Positions 52,012-60,065 of a stretch of DNA of 64,000 nt are shown here, piece after piece. The translations under genes and the position numbers were made by a program. Every line of letters starts with the position of its first letter. Position 1 is the first letter of the stretch. The notes beneath the pieces were generated by a model. It searched no databases, was not told where the DNA came from, and saw only the letters and a list, made by a program, of their open reading frames with translations. The stretch comes from Streptomyces hilarionis (lineage in GTDB: Bacteria > Actinomycetota > Actinomycetes > Streptomycetales > Streptomycetaceae): positions 62,001 through 126,000 of the forward strand of contig NZ_JAHHIT010000040.1 in the NCBI RefSeq assembly GCF_024539675.1. The letters run 5' to 3'.

Positions 52012-52040
52012 TTGACGGGTCATTGGTCTGGACCTACGGT
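52012..52040 (+). promoter_or_regulatory. sigma-HrdB promoter of the alginate-lyase-like gene
   Basis: TTGACG (52012-52017), N17, TACGGT (52035-52040): near-consensus hexamers at ideal spacing, 69 nt before the start codon. A dre-like palindrome fills the spacer. Confidence 0.75.
52022..52037 (+). promoter_or_regulatory. DasR-like operator (dre) inside the promoter spacer
   Basis: ATTGGTCTGGACCTAC contains the TGGTCTxGACC core of the DasR consensus (A[C/G]TGGTCTAGACCA[C/G]T) with one core mismatch (G for A). The palindrome GGTC-TG-GACC sits exactly between the -35 and -10, so binding would repress. Confidence 0.65.
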
Positions 52041-52108
52041 CTCCGCTCAACGCCTGAGTTCATAAGGGCGCTCTGTGTTCACATAGAAGAACAGGAAACG
52101 GAGCCTCC

Positions 52109-53290
52109 GTGCGTCGAGCCGCATTCCTCGTGACCGTCACCTCGCTGGCCGTCGTGGGCGCCCTGGCGTCCCCGAACCCCCCACCGGCCCAGGCCGCCCC
52201 GACCGTCTTCGTCCACCCCGGGGTCACCGTCTCCCGGGCGCAGCTGGACTTCGTCCGGGACAGGGTCGGCGCCGCGGCGCAGCCGTGGAAGGGGGCCTTC
52301 GGCCAGCTGCTGGCGAGCAAGTACGCCGACCTGAACCGCACCGCCAGGCCCCGCGCCGTGGTCGAGTGCGGCTCCTACTCCAACCCGGACCACGGCTGCA
52401 CGGACGAACGCGAGGACGCCCTCGCCGCGTACACCGACGCCCTCGCCTGGTACGTCACCCGGGACGAGCGGTACGCCAGGAAGGCCATCGCCCTGATGGA
52501 CGCCTGGTCCGGCGTCATCGAGGACCACACGAACAGCAACGCCCCGCTGCAGACCGGCTGGGCCGGCTCCACCTGGCCGAGAGCCGCCGAGATCGTCAAG
52601 TACACCTACCCGGGCGGCTGGGCGAACTCCGGACGCTTCGCGACCATGCTGCGGGACGTGTACCTGCCCGAGGTGATCAACGGGTCGAACTCCAACGGCA
52701 ACTGGGAACTGTCGATGACGGAGGCCGCGATCGGCATCTCCGTCTTCCTGGAGGACAGGGCGTCGTACGACAAGGCCATGGCGAAGTTCCGCACCCGCAC
52801 CGCCGCCTACGTCTACCTCGCCTCCGACGGCGACCTCCCGAGGACCGTGCCCGGCCAGCACCTCGACACCCGGGCCAAGGTCGTCGCCTACTGGCAGGGG
52901 CAGGGCACCTTCGTCACCGGGCTGACGCAGGAGACCTGCCGGGACCTCACCCACACCGGGTACGGCATCTCCGCGATCTCGCACGTCGCCGAGACCAGCC
53001 GGATCCAGGGCCAGGACCTGTACGGCACCGACGTGGGCGAACGGCTGCGGCAGGCGCTCGGCTTCCAGGCCGGGTACCAGCTCGGCGCGGCCGTCCCGAG
53101 CTGGCTGTGCGGCGGCTCCCTCAAGACGGGGCTCGGCCCGGTCACGGAGGTCGGCTACAACGCGCTGCACAACCGGCTGGGCATCGCGATGAGCAACACC
53201 GGGACGCTGACCCTGCGAAACCGTCCCGCCGGCAGCAACAACCTCTTCGTCGCCTGGGAGACGCTGACCCACGGGGACAATCCCGCATGA
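52109..53290 (+). CDS. Secreted alginate lyase-family protein
   Basis: A 393-residue exported protein with a signal peptide (1 to about 30, ending in AQA-AP) and an alpha/alpha-toroid alginate-lyase domain (about 85-380). Family marks include SNGNWELSMTEAAIG, where Asn/Trp line the sugar cleft, and CRDLTHTGYG. Related Streptomyces proteins act on uronic-acid polysaccharides or are untested. GTG 52109 follows GGAG. It has its own near-consensus promoter with a DasR-like operator, suggesting derepression when N-acetylglucosamine derivatives accumulate. The substrate is uncertain. Confidence 0.85.
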   Translation: MRRAAFLVTVTSLAVVGALASPNPPPAQAAPTVFVHPGVTVSRAQLDFVRDRVGAAAQPWKGAFGQLLASKYADLNRTARPRAVVECGSYSNPDHGCTDEREDALAAYTDALAWYVTRDERYARKAIALMDAWSGVIEDHTNSNAPLQTGWAGSTWPRAAEIVKYTYPGGWANSGRFATMLRDVYLPEVINGSNSNGNWELSMTEAAIGISVFLEDRASYDKAMAKFRTRTAAYVYLASDGDLPRTVPGQHLDTRAKVVAYWQGQGTFVTGLTQETCRDLTHTGYGISAISHVAETSRIQGQDLYGTDVGERLRQALGFQAGYQLGAAVPSWLCGGSLKTGLGPVTEVGYNALHNRLGIAMSNTGTLTLRNRPAGSNNLFVAWETLTHGDNPA

Positions 53291-53459
53291 ACCGATGCGG
53301 GGGGCTCATCCGATGAAGGGCCGAGGGGCGCGGGCGTCCGCCAGGCGTCAGGGTTGCGTCAAAGGCGCGCTCCACCCCTCGGCCCGACCCCTCGGAGCGT
53401 GGGCGTTGGCCGTAAGGTCGACGCTGCGTAGGCAGTAATGACAGGAAGACAATGAGGCC

Positions 53460-56060
53460 ATGGCACGCGGCAAGCTTCGGATCTATCTCGGCGCCGCACC
53501 GGGCGTGGGCAAGACGTACGCCATGCTGTCCGAGGCCCATCGCCGGGTGGAGCGCGGCACGGACTGCGTGGTGGCCTTCGTGGAGCACCACGGCCGCCCG
53601 CGTACCGAGGTGATGCTCCACGGGCTGACGGAGATCCCGCGCCGCGAGCTGGACCACCGGGGCGCCGCCTTCACCGAGATGGACGTGGACGCCGTCCTCG
53701 CCCGCGCCCCGAAGGTCGCCCTGGTGGACGAACTCGCCCACACCAACGTCCCCGGCTCCCGCAACGCCAAGCGCTGGCAGGACGTGGAGGAACTGCTCGC
53801 TGCCGGCGTCGACGTGATCTCCACCGTGAACATCCAGCACCTGGAGTCCCTCGGCGACGTCGTGGAGTCCATCACGGGCGTCCGCCAGCAGGAGACGGTG
53901 CCCGACGAGTTCGTCCGGCGGGCCGACGAGATCGAGCTGGTGGACATGTCGCCCCAGGCGCTGCGCCGGCGGATGGCGCACGGCAACGTCTACCAGCCCG
54001 ACAAGGTCGACGCGGCCCTGTCGAACTACTTCCGGCCCGGGAACCTCACGGCCCTGCGCGAGCTGGCCCTGCTGTGGGTCGCCGACCGCGTGGACGAGTA
54101 CCTTCAGCAGTACCGCAGCGAGCACCGGGTGTCGGCGATCTGGGGTTCGCGCGAGCGGATCGTGGTCGGCCTGACCGGCGGCCCGGAGGGGCGCACGCTC
54201 ATCCGGCGCGCGGCACGGCTGGCCGAGAAGGGGGCCGGCGGCGAGGTGCTCGCCGTGTACATCGCGCGCAGCGACGGGCTCACCTCGGCCTCCCCCAAGG
54301 AACTGGCGGTGCAGCGCACCCTCGCGGAGGACCTCGGCGGCACCTTCCACCACGTGGTCGGCGACGACATACCGGCCGCGCTGCTCGCCTTCGCCCGCGG
54401 GGTGAACGCCACCCAGATCGTGCTCGGCTCCTCGCGCCGCAAGGCCTGGCAGTACGTCCTCGGGCCCGGCGTCGGGGCGACGGTCGCCCGGGAGTCCGGG
54501 GCGGACCTCGACGTCCACATCGTCACCCACGAGGAGGCGGCCAAGGGGCGCGGACTGCCCGTGGCCCGCGGGGCCCGGCTCGGCCGCGCCCGGATCGTGT
54601 GGGGCTGGCTCGTCGGCCTGGCGGGTCCGGCGCTGCTCGCGGCACTGCTGAGCACCGTCCACCTCGGCCTCGCCAACGACATGCTGCTCTTCCTGGCGCT
54701 CACGGTGGCGGCCGCGCTGCTCGGCGGCCTGCTGCCCGCGCTGGCCTCGGCGGCCGTGGGCTCGCTGCTGCTGAACTACTTCTACACGCCGCCCCTGCAC
54801 CGCTGGACCATCGCCGACCCGAAGAACATCGTCGCCATCGTGATCTTCGTCGGCGTGGGGATATCCGTGGCGTCGGTGGTGGACCTCGCCGCCCGGCGCA
54901 CCCACCAGGCGGCCCGGCTGCGGGCGGAGTCGGAGATCCTGTCCTACCTCGCGGGCAACGTCCTGCGCGGCGAGACCGGCCTGGAGGCACTGCTGGAGCG
55001 GGTGCGGGAGACCTTCTCGATGGAGTCGGCGGCGCTGCTGGAGCGGGCGGGCGACCACGAGCCGTGGACCCGGGCGGGCCACGTCGGGTTCGGCAAGCGT
55101 GTCGAGCGGCCCGACGACGCGGACGTGGCGGTGCCGGTCGGCGACCGCACGGCACTGGCCCTCACCGGGCGGGTGCTGCCCGCGGAGGACCGGCGGGTGC
55201 TTGCCGCGTTCGCCGCGCAGGCGGTCGTCGCGCTGGACCGGCGGCGGTTGCAGGAGGAGGCCGACCAGGCCCGCGCGCTGGCCGAGGGCAACCGCATCCG
55301 CACGGCGCTGCTGGCCGCCGTCAGCCACGACCTGCGCACGCCGCTGGCCGGGATCAAGGCGGCGGTGTCCAGTCTGAGGTCCGACGACGTGGCGTGGTCC
55401 GAGGAGGACCGCGCCGCCCTGCTGGAAGGCATCGAGGACGGTGCGGACCGCCTCGACCACCTGGTGGGCAACCTGCTCGACATGTCCCGCCTCCAGACGG
55501 GCACGGTCACGCCGATCATCCGCGAGACCGACCTCGACGAGGTGGTGCCGATGGCGCTCGGCGGGGTGCCCGATCCGCTGCTGAGCGTCGAACTGGACAT
55601 CCCCGAGACGCTGCCGATGGTCGCCGTGGACGCCGGTCTGCTGGAACGGTCGGTGGCCAACCTCGTGGAGAACGCCGTCAAGTACAGTCCGGGCGGCACA
55701 CCCGTGCTGGTCTCGGCGAGCGCCCTGTCCGACCGGGTCGAGGTACGGGTGGTGGACCGCGGACCGGGCGTTCCCGACGAGGCCAAGGAGCGGATATTCG
55801 CTCCCTTCCAGCGGTACGGGGACGCGCCGCGCGGCGCCGGCGTGGGGCTGGGCCTCGCGGTCGCCCGCGGCTTCGCCGAGGCCATGGGCGGAACCCTGGA
55901 CGCCGAGGACACACCCGGCGGGGGACTGACCATGGTCCTCACCCTCCGGGCGGCCGGACCACGCCCCGAGCCGCCACCCGACCCGGAAGCCGGACCGGCC
56001 CCGGCGACGCCCGCAGCACCTGTGACACCCGTGACACCTGAGAGGCAGGCTTCATGCTGA
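53460..56060 (+). CDS. kdpD: Sensor histidine kinase KdpD
   Basis: An 866-residue kinase in the full KdpD layout. The N-terminal KdpD domain has the Walker A motif GAAPGVGKT (10-18). A universal-stress-protein domain follows (about 240-360), then four short transmembrane helices (about 385-480), a GAF domain (about 500-600), HisKA with His623 in AVSHDLRTPLAG, and HATPase_c (NLVENAVKYSPGG; GVGLGLAVARG). It senses potassium limitation and signals to KdpE; c-di-AMP binds the USP domain in some bacteria. It overlaps kdpE by 7 nt. No kdpFABC genes are adjacent. Confidence 0.95.
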   Translation: MARGKLRIYLGAAPGVGKTYAMLSEAHRRVERGTDCVVAFVEHHGRPRTEVMLHGLTEIPRRELDHRGAAFTEMDVDAVLARAPKVALVDELAHTNVPGSRNAKRWQDVEELLAAGVDVISTVNIQHLESLGDVVESITGVRQQETVPDEFVRRADEIELVDMSPQALRRRMAHGNVYQPDKVDAALSNYFRPGNLTALRELALLWVADRVDEYLQQYRSEHRVSAIWGSRERIVVGLTGGPEGRTLIRRAARLAEKGAGGEVLAVYIARSDGLTSASPKELAVQRTLAEDLGGTFHHVVGDDIPAALLAFARGVNATQIVLGSSRRKAWQYVLGPGVGATVARESGADLDVHIVTHEEAAKGRGLPVARGARLGRARIVWGWLVGLAGPALLAALLSTVHLGLANDMLLFLALTVAAALLGGLLPALASAAVGSLLLNYFYTPPLHRWTIADPKNIVAIVIFVGVGISVASVVDLAARRTHQAARLRAESEILSYLAGNVLRGETGLEALLERVRETFSMESAALLERAGDHEPWTRAGHVGFGKRVERPDDADVAVPVGDRTALALTGRVLPAEDRRVLAAFAAQAVVALDRRRLQEEADQARALAEGNRIRTALLAAVSHDLRTPLAGIKAAVSSLRSDDVAWSEEDRAALLEGIEDGADRLDHLVGNLLDMSRLQTGTVTPIIRETDLDEVVPMALGGVPDPLLSVELDIPETLPMVAVDAGLLERSVANLVENAVKYSPGGTPVLVSASALSDRVEVRVVDRGPGVPDEAKERIFAPFQRYGDAPRGAGVGLGLAVARGFAEAMGGTLDAEDTPGGGLTMVLTLRAAGPRPEPPPDPEAGPAPATPAAPVTPVTPERQASC

Positions 56061-56770
56061 GCCCGGCTGGGGGGACGCCCCAGGGCCCCACGAGGGTGCT
56101 CGTCATCGACGACGAGCCGCAGATCGTGCGCGCCCTCGTGATCAACCTCAGAGCCCGCGCGTACGAGGTCGACGCCGCGCATGACGGCGCGAGCGCGCTC
56201 CGGCTCGCCGCGGCCCGCCACCCGGACGTGGTCGTCCTCGACCTCGGACTGCCGGACATGGACGGCGTGGAGGTGATCAAGGGGCTGCGCGGCTGGACCA
56301 GGGTGCCGATCCTGGTGCTGTCCGCCCGCCACTCCTCCGACGAGAAGGTCGAGGCGCTCGACGCGGGCGCCGACGACTACGTGACCAAGCCGTTCGGCAT
56401 GGACGAACTGCTGGCCCGGCTGAGGGCCGCCGTCCGGCGTGCCGAGCCCGCCGGGGGCGGCGAGGACGAGGTCCTGGTGGAGACCGGCGAGTTCACCGTC
56501 GACCTCGCCGCGAAGAAGGTGAACCGGGCCGGGAAGGACGTGCGGCTGACGCCTACGGAGTGGCATCTTCTGGAGGTGCTGGTGCGCAACAGCGGCCGTC
56601 TGGTCAGCCAGAAGCAGTTGCTTCAGGAGGTGTGGGGGCCGTCGTACGGGACCGAGACGAACTACCTGCGCGTGTACATGGCGCAGCTCAGACGCAAGCT
56701 GGAGGCCGACCCCTCGCATCCGAGGCACTTCGTCACCGAGCCGGGCATGGGATACCGGTTCGAACGGTAG
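56054..56770 (+). CDS. kdpE: Response regulator KdpE
   Basis: A 238-residue OmpR-family regulator with an N-terminal extension of about 12 residues. The receiver domain has VIDDEPQ, phosphoacceptor Asp64 in VVLDLGLPD and Lys in YVTKPFG. The winged-helix DNA-binding domain is at the C-terminus (LTPTEWHLLEVLVRNSG; YLRVYMAQLRRKL). It overlaps kdpD by 7 nt. It activates the KdpFABC potassium pump genes, which must lie elsewhere in this genome. Confidence 0.95.
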   Translation: MLSPAGGTPQGPTRVLVIDDEPQIVRALVINLRARAYEVDAAHDGASALRLAAARHPDVVVLDLGLPDMDGVEVIKGLRGWTRVPILVLSARHSSDEKVEALDAGADDYVTKPFGMDELLARLRAAVRRAEPAGGGEDEVLVETGEFTVDLAAKKVNRAGKDVRLTPTEWHLLEVLVRNSGRLVSQKQLLQEVWGPSYGTETNYLRVYMAQLRRKLEADPSHPRHFVTEPGMGYRFER

Positions 56771-56942
56771 ACCGCGGCCCGGGCGGAAGAACGGACGGGC
56801 GGGCACGGGGGCGCGCCGAGGGCGACGGCCGCGCCGGACGGCGCGTACGGGCCTCCCGTGCCGCAAGCGGGTCCCGCCGGTGCCGCGAGCGGGGGACCGC
56901 CGCGGGTACGGCTCTGTCGGCGGGCCCCGGTACGCTTCAGAT

Positions 56943-57341
56943 ATGAGCGCTGTTCCTCGTTCCGAAAAGCCGGTCGGCCGGTTCCGGCGCATGCTCGACC
57001 GGCTCTCCTCGTCCCAGGAGGACCTGGAGTCCGAGGAGCTGCGGGAGGACGCCGAGACGACCGGCTGCACCCGGATCGGAGACTGCCAGGACCGGCAGAT
57101 CGTCACCGTTACTGGTACCTTGCGCACGGTCACCCTGCGGCCGCGCGCCGGAGTCCCGGCCCTGGAGGCCGAGCTGTTCGACGGCAGCGCGGCACTCGAC
57201 GTGGTGTGGCTGGGCAGGCGCTCCATCGTGGGCATAGAGCCGGGGCGCAAGCTCATCGCATCGGGCCGTGTCTCCATGAGCCGGGGCCGCCGGGTGCTGT
57301 TCAACCCCAAGTACGAACTGAGACCCCTGGGTAGGGAGTAG
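56943..57341 (+). CDS. OB-fold nucleic-acid-binding protein
   Basis: A 132-residue protein with a basic N-terminus (RFRRMLDRL) and an OB-fold core (about 55-125), whose strands are visible as VTVTGTLRTVTLRP, ALEAELFDGSAALDVVWLG and KLIASGRVSM. It is annotated as an OB-fold/tRNA-anti-codon-type domain in Streptomyces. TACGCT 6 nt before ATG 56943 suggests a leaderless mRNA. The DUF3159 gene follows 3 bp after the stop. A specific role is unknown. Confidence 0.85.
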   Translation: MSAVPRSEKPVGRFRRMLDRLSSSQEDLESEELREDAETTGCTRIGDCQDRQIVTVTGTLRTVTLRPRAGVPALEAELFDGSAALDVVWLGRRSIVGIEPGRKLIASGRVSMSRGRRVLFNPKYELRPLGRE

Positions 57342-57344
57342 CCG

Positions 57345-58109
57345 GTGACGTCGCTCGACAAGCCGACCGAAGACACGACCGCGGAGGACACGGCCGCGGC
57401 CGACGCCCGGGCGGTGACCGAGGCCGCGCTGTTCGAGGCGTTCGGCGGGGTCCGCGGAATGGTCGAGACGGTGGTGCCCGGCCTGGTCTTCGTCACGATC
57501 TTCACGATCAACAAGGACCTGCACATGTCCGCGATCGCCGCGCTCGCGGTGTCGCTGGTCCTCGTCGTGGTCCGCCTGGCGATGAAGGACACCGTCAAGC
57601 ACGCGTTCAGCGGGGTCTTCGGCGTCGCGTTCGGCGTCGTCTTCGCGATGATGACCGGCAACGCCAAGGCCTTCTACCTGCCGGGCATGCTCTACACGCT
57701 GGGCCTGGCGCTCGCCTACATCGTCACGACACTGTGCGGGGTCCCCCTGATCGGTCTGATCCTGGGCCCGGTCTTCAAGGAGAACCTCTCCTGGCGGACC
57801 CGCAACCCGGGGCGCAAGAAGGCCTATGCCAAGGCAAGTTGGGCGTGGGGGCTGATCCTGCTCGCCAAGTGCGCGATCCTCTTCCCGCTCTACTGGTGGG
57901 CGAACACCGCGCAGCTGGGCTGGGTGCTGGTGGCCCTGAAGATCCCGCCGTTCCTGCTCGCCGTCTGGCTGACCTGGGTCTTCCTGGCGAAGGCGCCCGC
58001 GCCGATCGACGTGTTCGCGGAGATGGAGGCGGAGGAGAAGGCCGCCGCTGCCGCTGCTCCGGAGGGTGAGGCGTCGGAGGCCGGTGGGCGGCACCGTCGG
58101 GAGGGCTAG
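57345..58109 (+). CDS. DUF3159 family membrane protein
   Basis: A 254-residue protein with about five transmembrane segments (around 45-62, 65-85, 90-105, 110-135, 165-185 and 195-215, some short) and a charged, Glu/Ala-rich C-terminal tail. DUF3159 proteins are actinobacterial and uncharacterised, and they often sit next to trkA-type genes as here. It begins with GTG 57345, 3 bp after the OB-fold gene stop, so the two are co-transcribed. Confidence 0.88.
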   Translation: MTSLDKPTEDTTAEDTAAADARAVTEAALFEAFGGVRGMVETVVPGLVFVTIFTINKDLHMSAIAALAVSLVLVVVRLAMKDTVKHAFSGVFGVAFGVVFAMMTGNAKAFYLPGMLYTLGLALAYIVTTLCGVPLIGLILGPVFKENLSWRTRNPGRKKAYAKASWAWGLILLAKCAILFPLYWWANTAQLGWVLVALKIPPFLLAVWLTWVFLAKAPAPIDVFAEMEAEEKAAAAAAPEGEASEAGGRHRREG

Positions 58110-58205
58110 CTCCCGGTGTCGGGGTGACCGTCCCGGGGGACTGCGCCCCCAAGACCCCCCGTCGGCCCTGAACGGGCCTCGTTCTCACCCGCCGGACGTG
58201 CTGGC

Positions 58206-58238
58206 AGGGGGCGTCCGGAGATTTCCGGGGCGCCCCCT
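58206..58238. terminator. Terminator between the DUF3159 gene and the TrkA genes
   Basis: AGGGGGCG pairs with CGCCCCCT and the inner CCGG with CCGG, with one bulge, between convergent genes. Confidence 0.6.
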
Positions 58239-58270
58239 CCTCGTCGTCGGCCTCGGGCTCGGCCTCGGGC

Positions 58271-58948
58271 TCAGCGGCCGGTGTCGTCCTTGCGGACCGA
58301 CAGCAGGTCCTCCAGCTGCTCCTCCCTGGCCTGGGCGGCCACGAAGAGCAGTTCGTCGCCGGGCTCCAGCGAGTCCTCGCGGGTCGGGGTCAGCACCCGG
58401 GTGCCGCGGATGATCGTGACCAGGGAGGTGTCCTCCGGCCACTCCACGTCGCCGACCTGGGTGCCGGCCAGGGCCGACTCCTCGGGCAGGGTCAGCTCGA
58501 CCAGGTTGGCGTCGCCGTGGCTGAAGCGCAGCAGCCGGACCAGGTCGCCGACGCTCACCGCCTCCTCGACCAGGGCGGACATCAGACGCGGGGTCGACAC
58601 GGCCACGTCCACGCCCCACGACTCGTTGAAGAGCCACTCGTTCTTCGGGTTGTTGACGCGGGCGACGACGCGCGGGACGCCGTACTCCGTCTTGGCCAGC
58701 AGCGAGACGACCAGGTTGACCTTGTCGTCACCGGTGGCCGCGATCACCACGTTGCAGCGCTGGAGCGCGGCCTCGTCCAGGGAGGTGATCTCGCAGGCGT
58801 CGGCCAGCAGCCACTCCGCCTGGGGGACGCGCTCGACCGAGATGGCCGTCGGCGCCTTGTCGACGAGGAGGACCTCGTGGCCGTTCTCCAGCAGTTCGCC
58901 GGCGATCGAGCGGCCGACGGCGCCGGCTCCGGCAATGGCGACCCTCAT
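58271..58948 (-). CDS. TrkA-type potassium channel/transporter NAD-binding subunit (second copy)
   Basis: A 225-residue TrkA protein with an N-terminal RCK domain (GAGAVGRSIAGELLENGHEV nucleotide loop) and a C-terminal TrkA_C domain (about 140-220). ATG 58948 overlaps the stop of the first trkA by 4 nt (ATGA). Such proteins gate Trk/Ktr potassium channels in response to NAD(H)/ATP or c-di-AMP. No trkH/ktrB-type membrane subunit is adjacent, so the channel partner is elsewhere or is the KimA-like protein's functional neighbour only. Confidence 0.92.
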   Translation of the reverse strand: MRVAIAGAGAVGRSIAGELLENGHEVLLVDKAPTAISVERVPQAEWLLADACEITSLDEAALQRCNVVIAATGDDKVNLVVSLLAKTEYGVPRVVARVNNPKNEWLFNESWGVDVAVSTPRLMSALVEEAVSVGDLVRLLRFSHGDANLVELTLPEESALAGTQVGDVEWPEDTSLVTIIRGTRVLTPTREDSLEPGDELLFVAAQAREEQLEDLLSVRKDDTGR

Positions 58949-59616
58949 CGGTGACCGTCCTCCTTGGGACCCTCGGCGAACGAGGCCTCGACCTTCTCGA
59001 CCTCGTCGGTGCGCAGCATCACGTGCACCAGGTCCCCCTCCTGGAGGACCGTCTGCGAGGTGGGCAGGATGGCCTCGCCGAGGCGGGTCAGGAACGCCAC
59101 ACGGACGCCCGTCTCCTCCTGCAACTTGCTGATCTTGTGGCCGACCCAGGACGCGGCGGTGTGCACCTCGGCGAGCTGGACGCCGCCGGTGGGGTCGCGC
59201 CACAGCGGCTCCGCGCCCGAGGGCAGCAGCCGGCGCAGCATCTGGTCGGCCGTCCAGCGCACGGTGGCCACGGTGGGGATGCCCAGACGCTGGTAGACCT
59301 CGGCGCGGCGCGGGTCGTAGATGCGGGCGGCGACGTTCTCGATGCCGAACATCTCGCGGGCGACGCGGGCGGCGATGATGTTGGAGTTGTCACCGCTGGA
59401 GACGGCGGCGAACGCGCCGGCCTCCTCGATCCCCGCCTCACGCAGGGTGTCCTGGTCGAAGCCGACGCCGGTGACACGACGGCCGCCGAAACCGGAGCCG
59501 AGTCGTCGGAAGGCGGTGGGGTCCTGGTCGATCACGGCGACCGTGTGCCCCTGTTGCTCCAGGGTCTGCGCGAGAGCGGAACCCACTCTGCCGCAGCCCA
59601 TGATGACGATGTGCAC
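58945..59616 (-). CDS. TrkA-type potassium transport regulatory protein (first copy)
   Basis: A 223-residue TrkA protein. The N-terminal Rossmann motif is GCGRVGSALAQTLEQQGH, followed by DQDPTAF and RVTGVGF. The C-terminal TrkA_C domain is present. GTG 59616 is preceded by GGAAGGA on its strand. It precedes and overlaps the second trkA gene. The paired genes correspond to the CeoB/CeoC pair of actinobacteria. They lie 450 bp from the divergent KimA-like importer gene. Confidence 0.92.
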   Translation of the reverse strand: MHIVIMGCGRVGSALAQTLEQQGHTVAVIDQDPTAFRRLGSGFGGRRVTGVGFDQDTLREAGIEEAGAFAAVSSGDNSNIIAARVAREMFGIENVAARIYDPRRAEVYQRLGIPTVATVRWTADQMLRRLLPSGAEPLWRDPTGGVQLAEVHTAASWVGHKISKLQEETGVRVAFLTRLGEAILPTSQTVLQEGDLVHVMLRTDEVEKVEASFAEGPKEDGHR

Positions 59617-59785
59617 GACCGTCCTTCCGAGGTCAAGAAGTAAAGAAGTCCATAAGTTTTCCGGCCTGGCCATGGCGCTCGGCCTTGAACAGGGTCTCAG
59701 ACCGCCGCCCAAGCTACACAGGCGCGGTCCTCGCAGGGCACCCCTGTGCACGCTCGGCGCGTGGTTCGCCCGATCCGGGCCCGCC

Positions 59786-59881
59786 CTAACGCCGGCTGAT
59801 GCTCCAGACGCTGAGGAAGGTAAGGATTCCGAGGCCGACGAGGGTGCCGACGGCGCCGATGATCTCCGCGGTCGTGTGCAT
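59786..59881 (-). CDS. 31-aa single-span membrane peptide
   Basis: A 31-residue peptide, MHTTAEIIGAVG at the start, a hydrophobic middle of about 20 residues (residues 7-27) and a final Ser-Arg-Arg. GGAGGG immediately upstream on its strand gives a good ribosome-binding site. It lies between the first trkA gene and the divergent KimA-like gene. Its small size, single helix and basic C-terminus are typical of small membrane regulators of transporters; such a role is inference. Confidence 0.7.
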   Translation of the reverse strand: MHTTAEIIGAVGTLVGLGILTFLSVWSISRR

Positions 59882-60065
59882 GGACCCTCCGAAGGGCGTC
59901 AGCGGGCGGGGGATTGTCATATAGCCATGACGATCGGCGAGGCTGCGGAATCCGCAACCCGGGCCCGGCCGATTTCACTCGGGAGGCAGACGCGGCGGCC
60001 CGTCACCCGGCTGAGCCCGGGGGAGGGTGGGCGGTCCCGTGTTCGAAGGCCTACGATCCTCTGTT

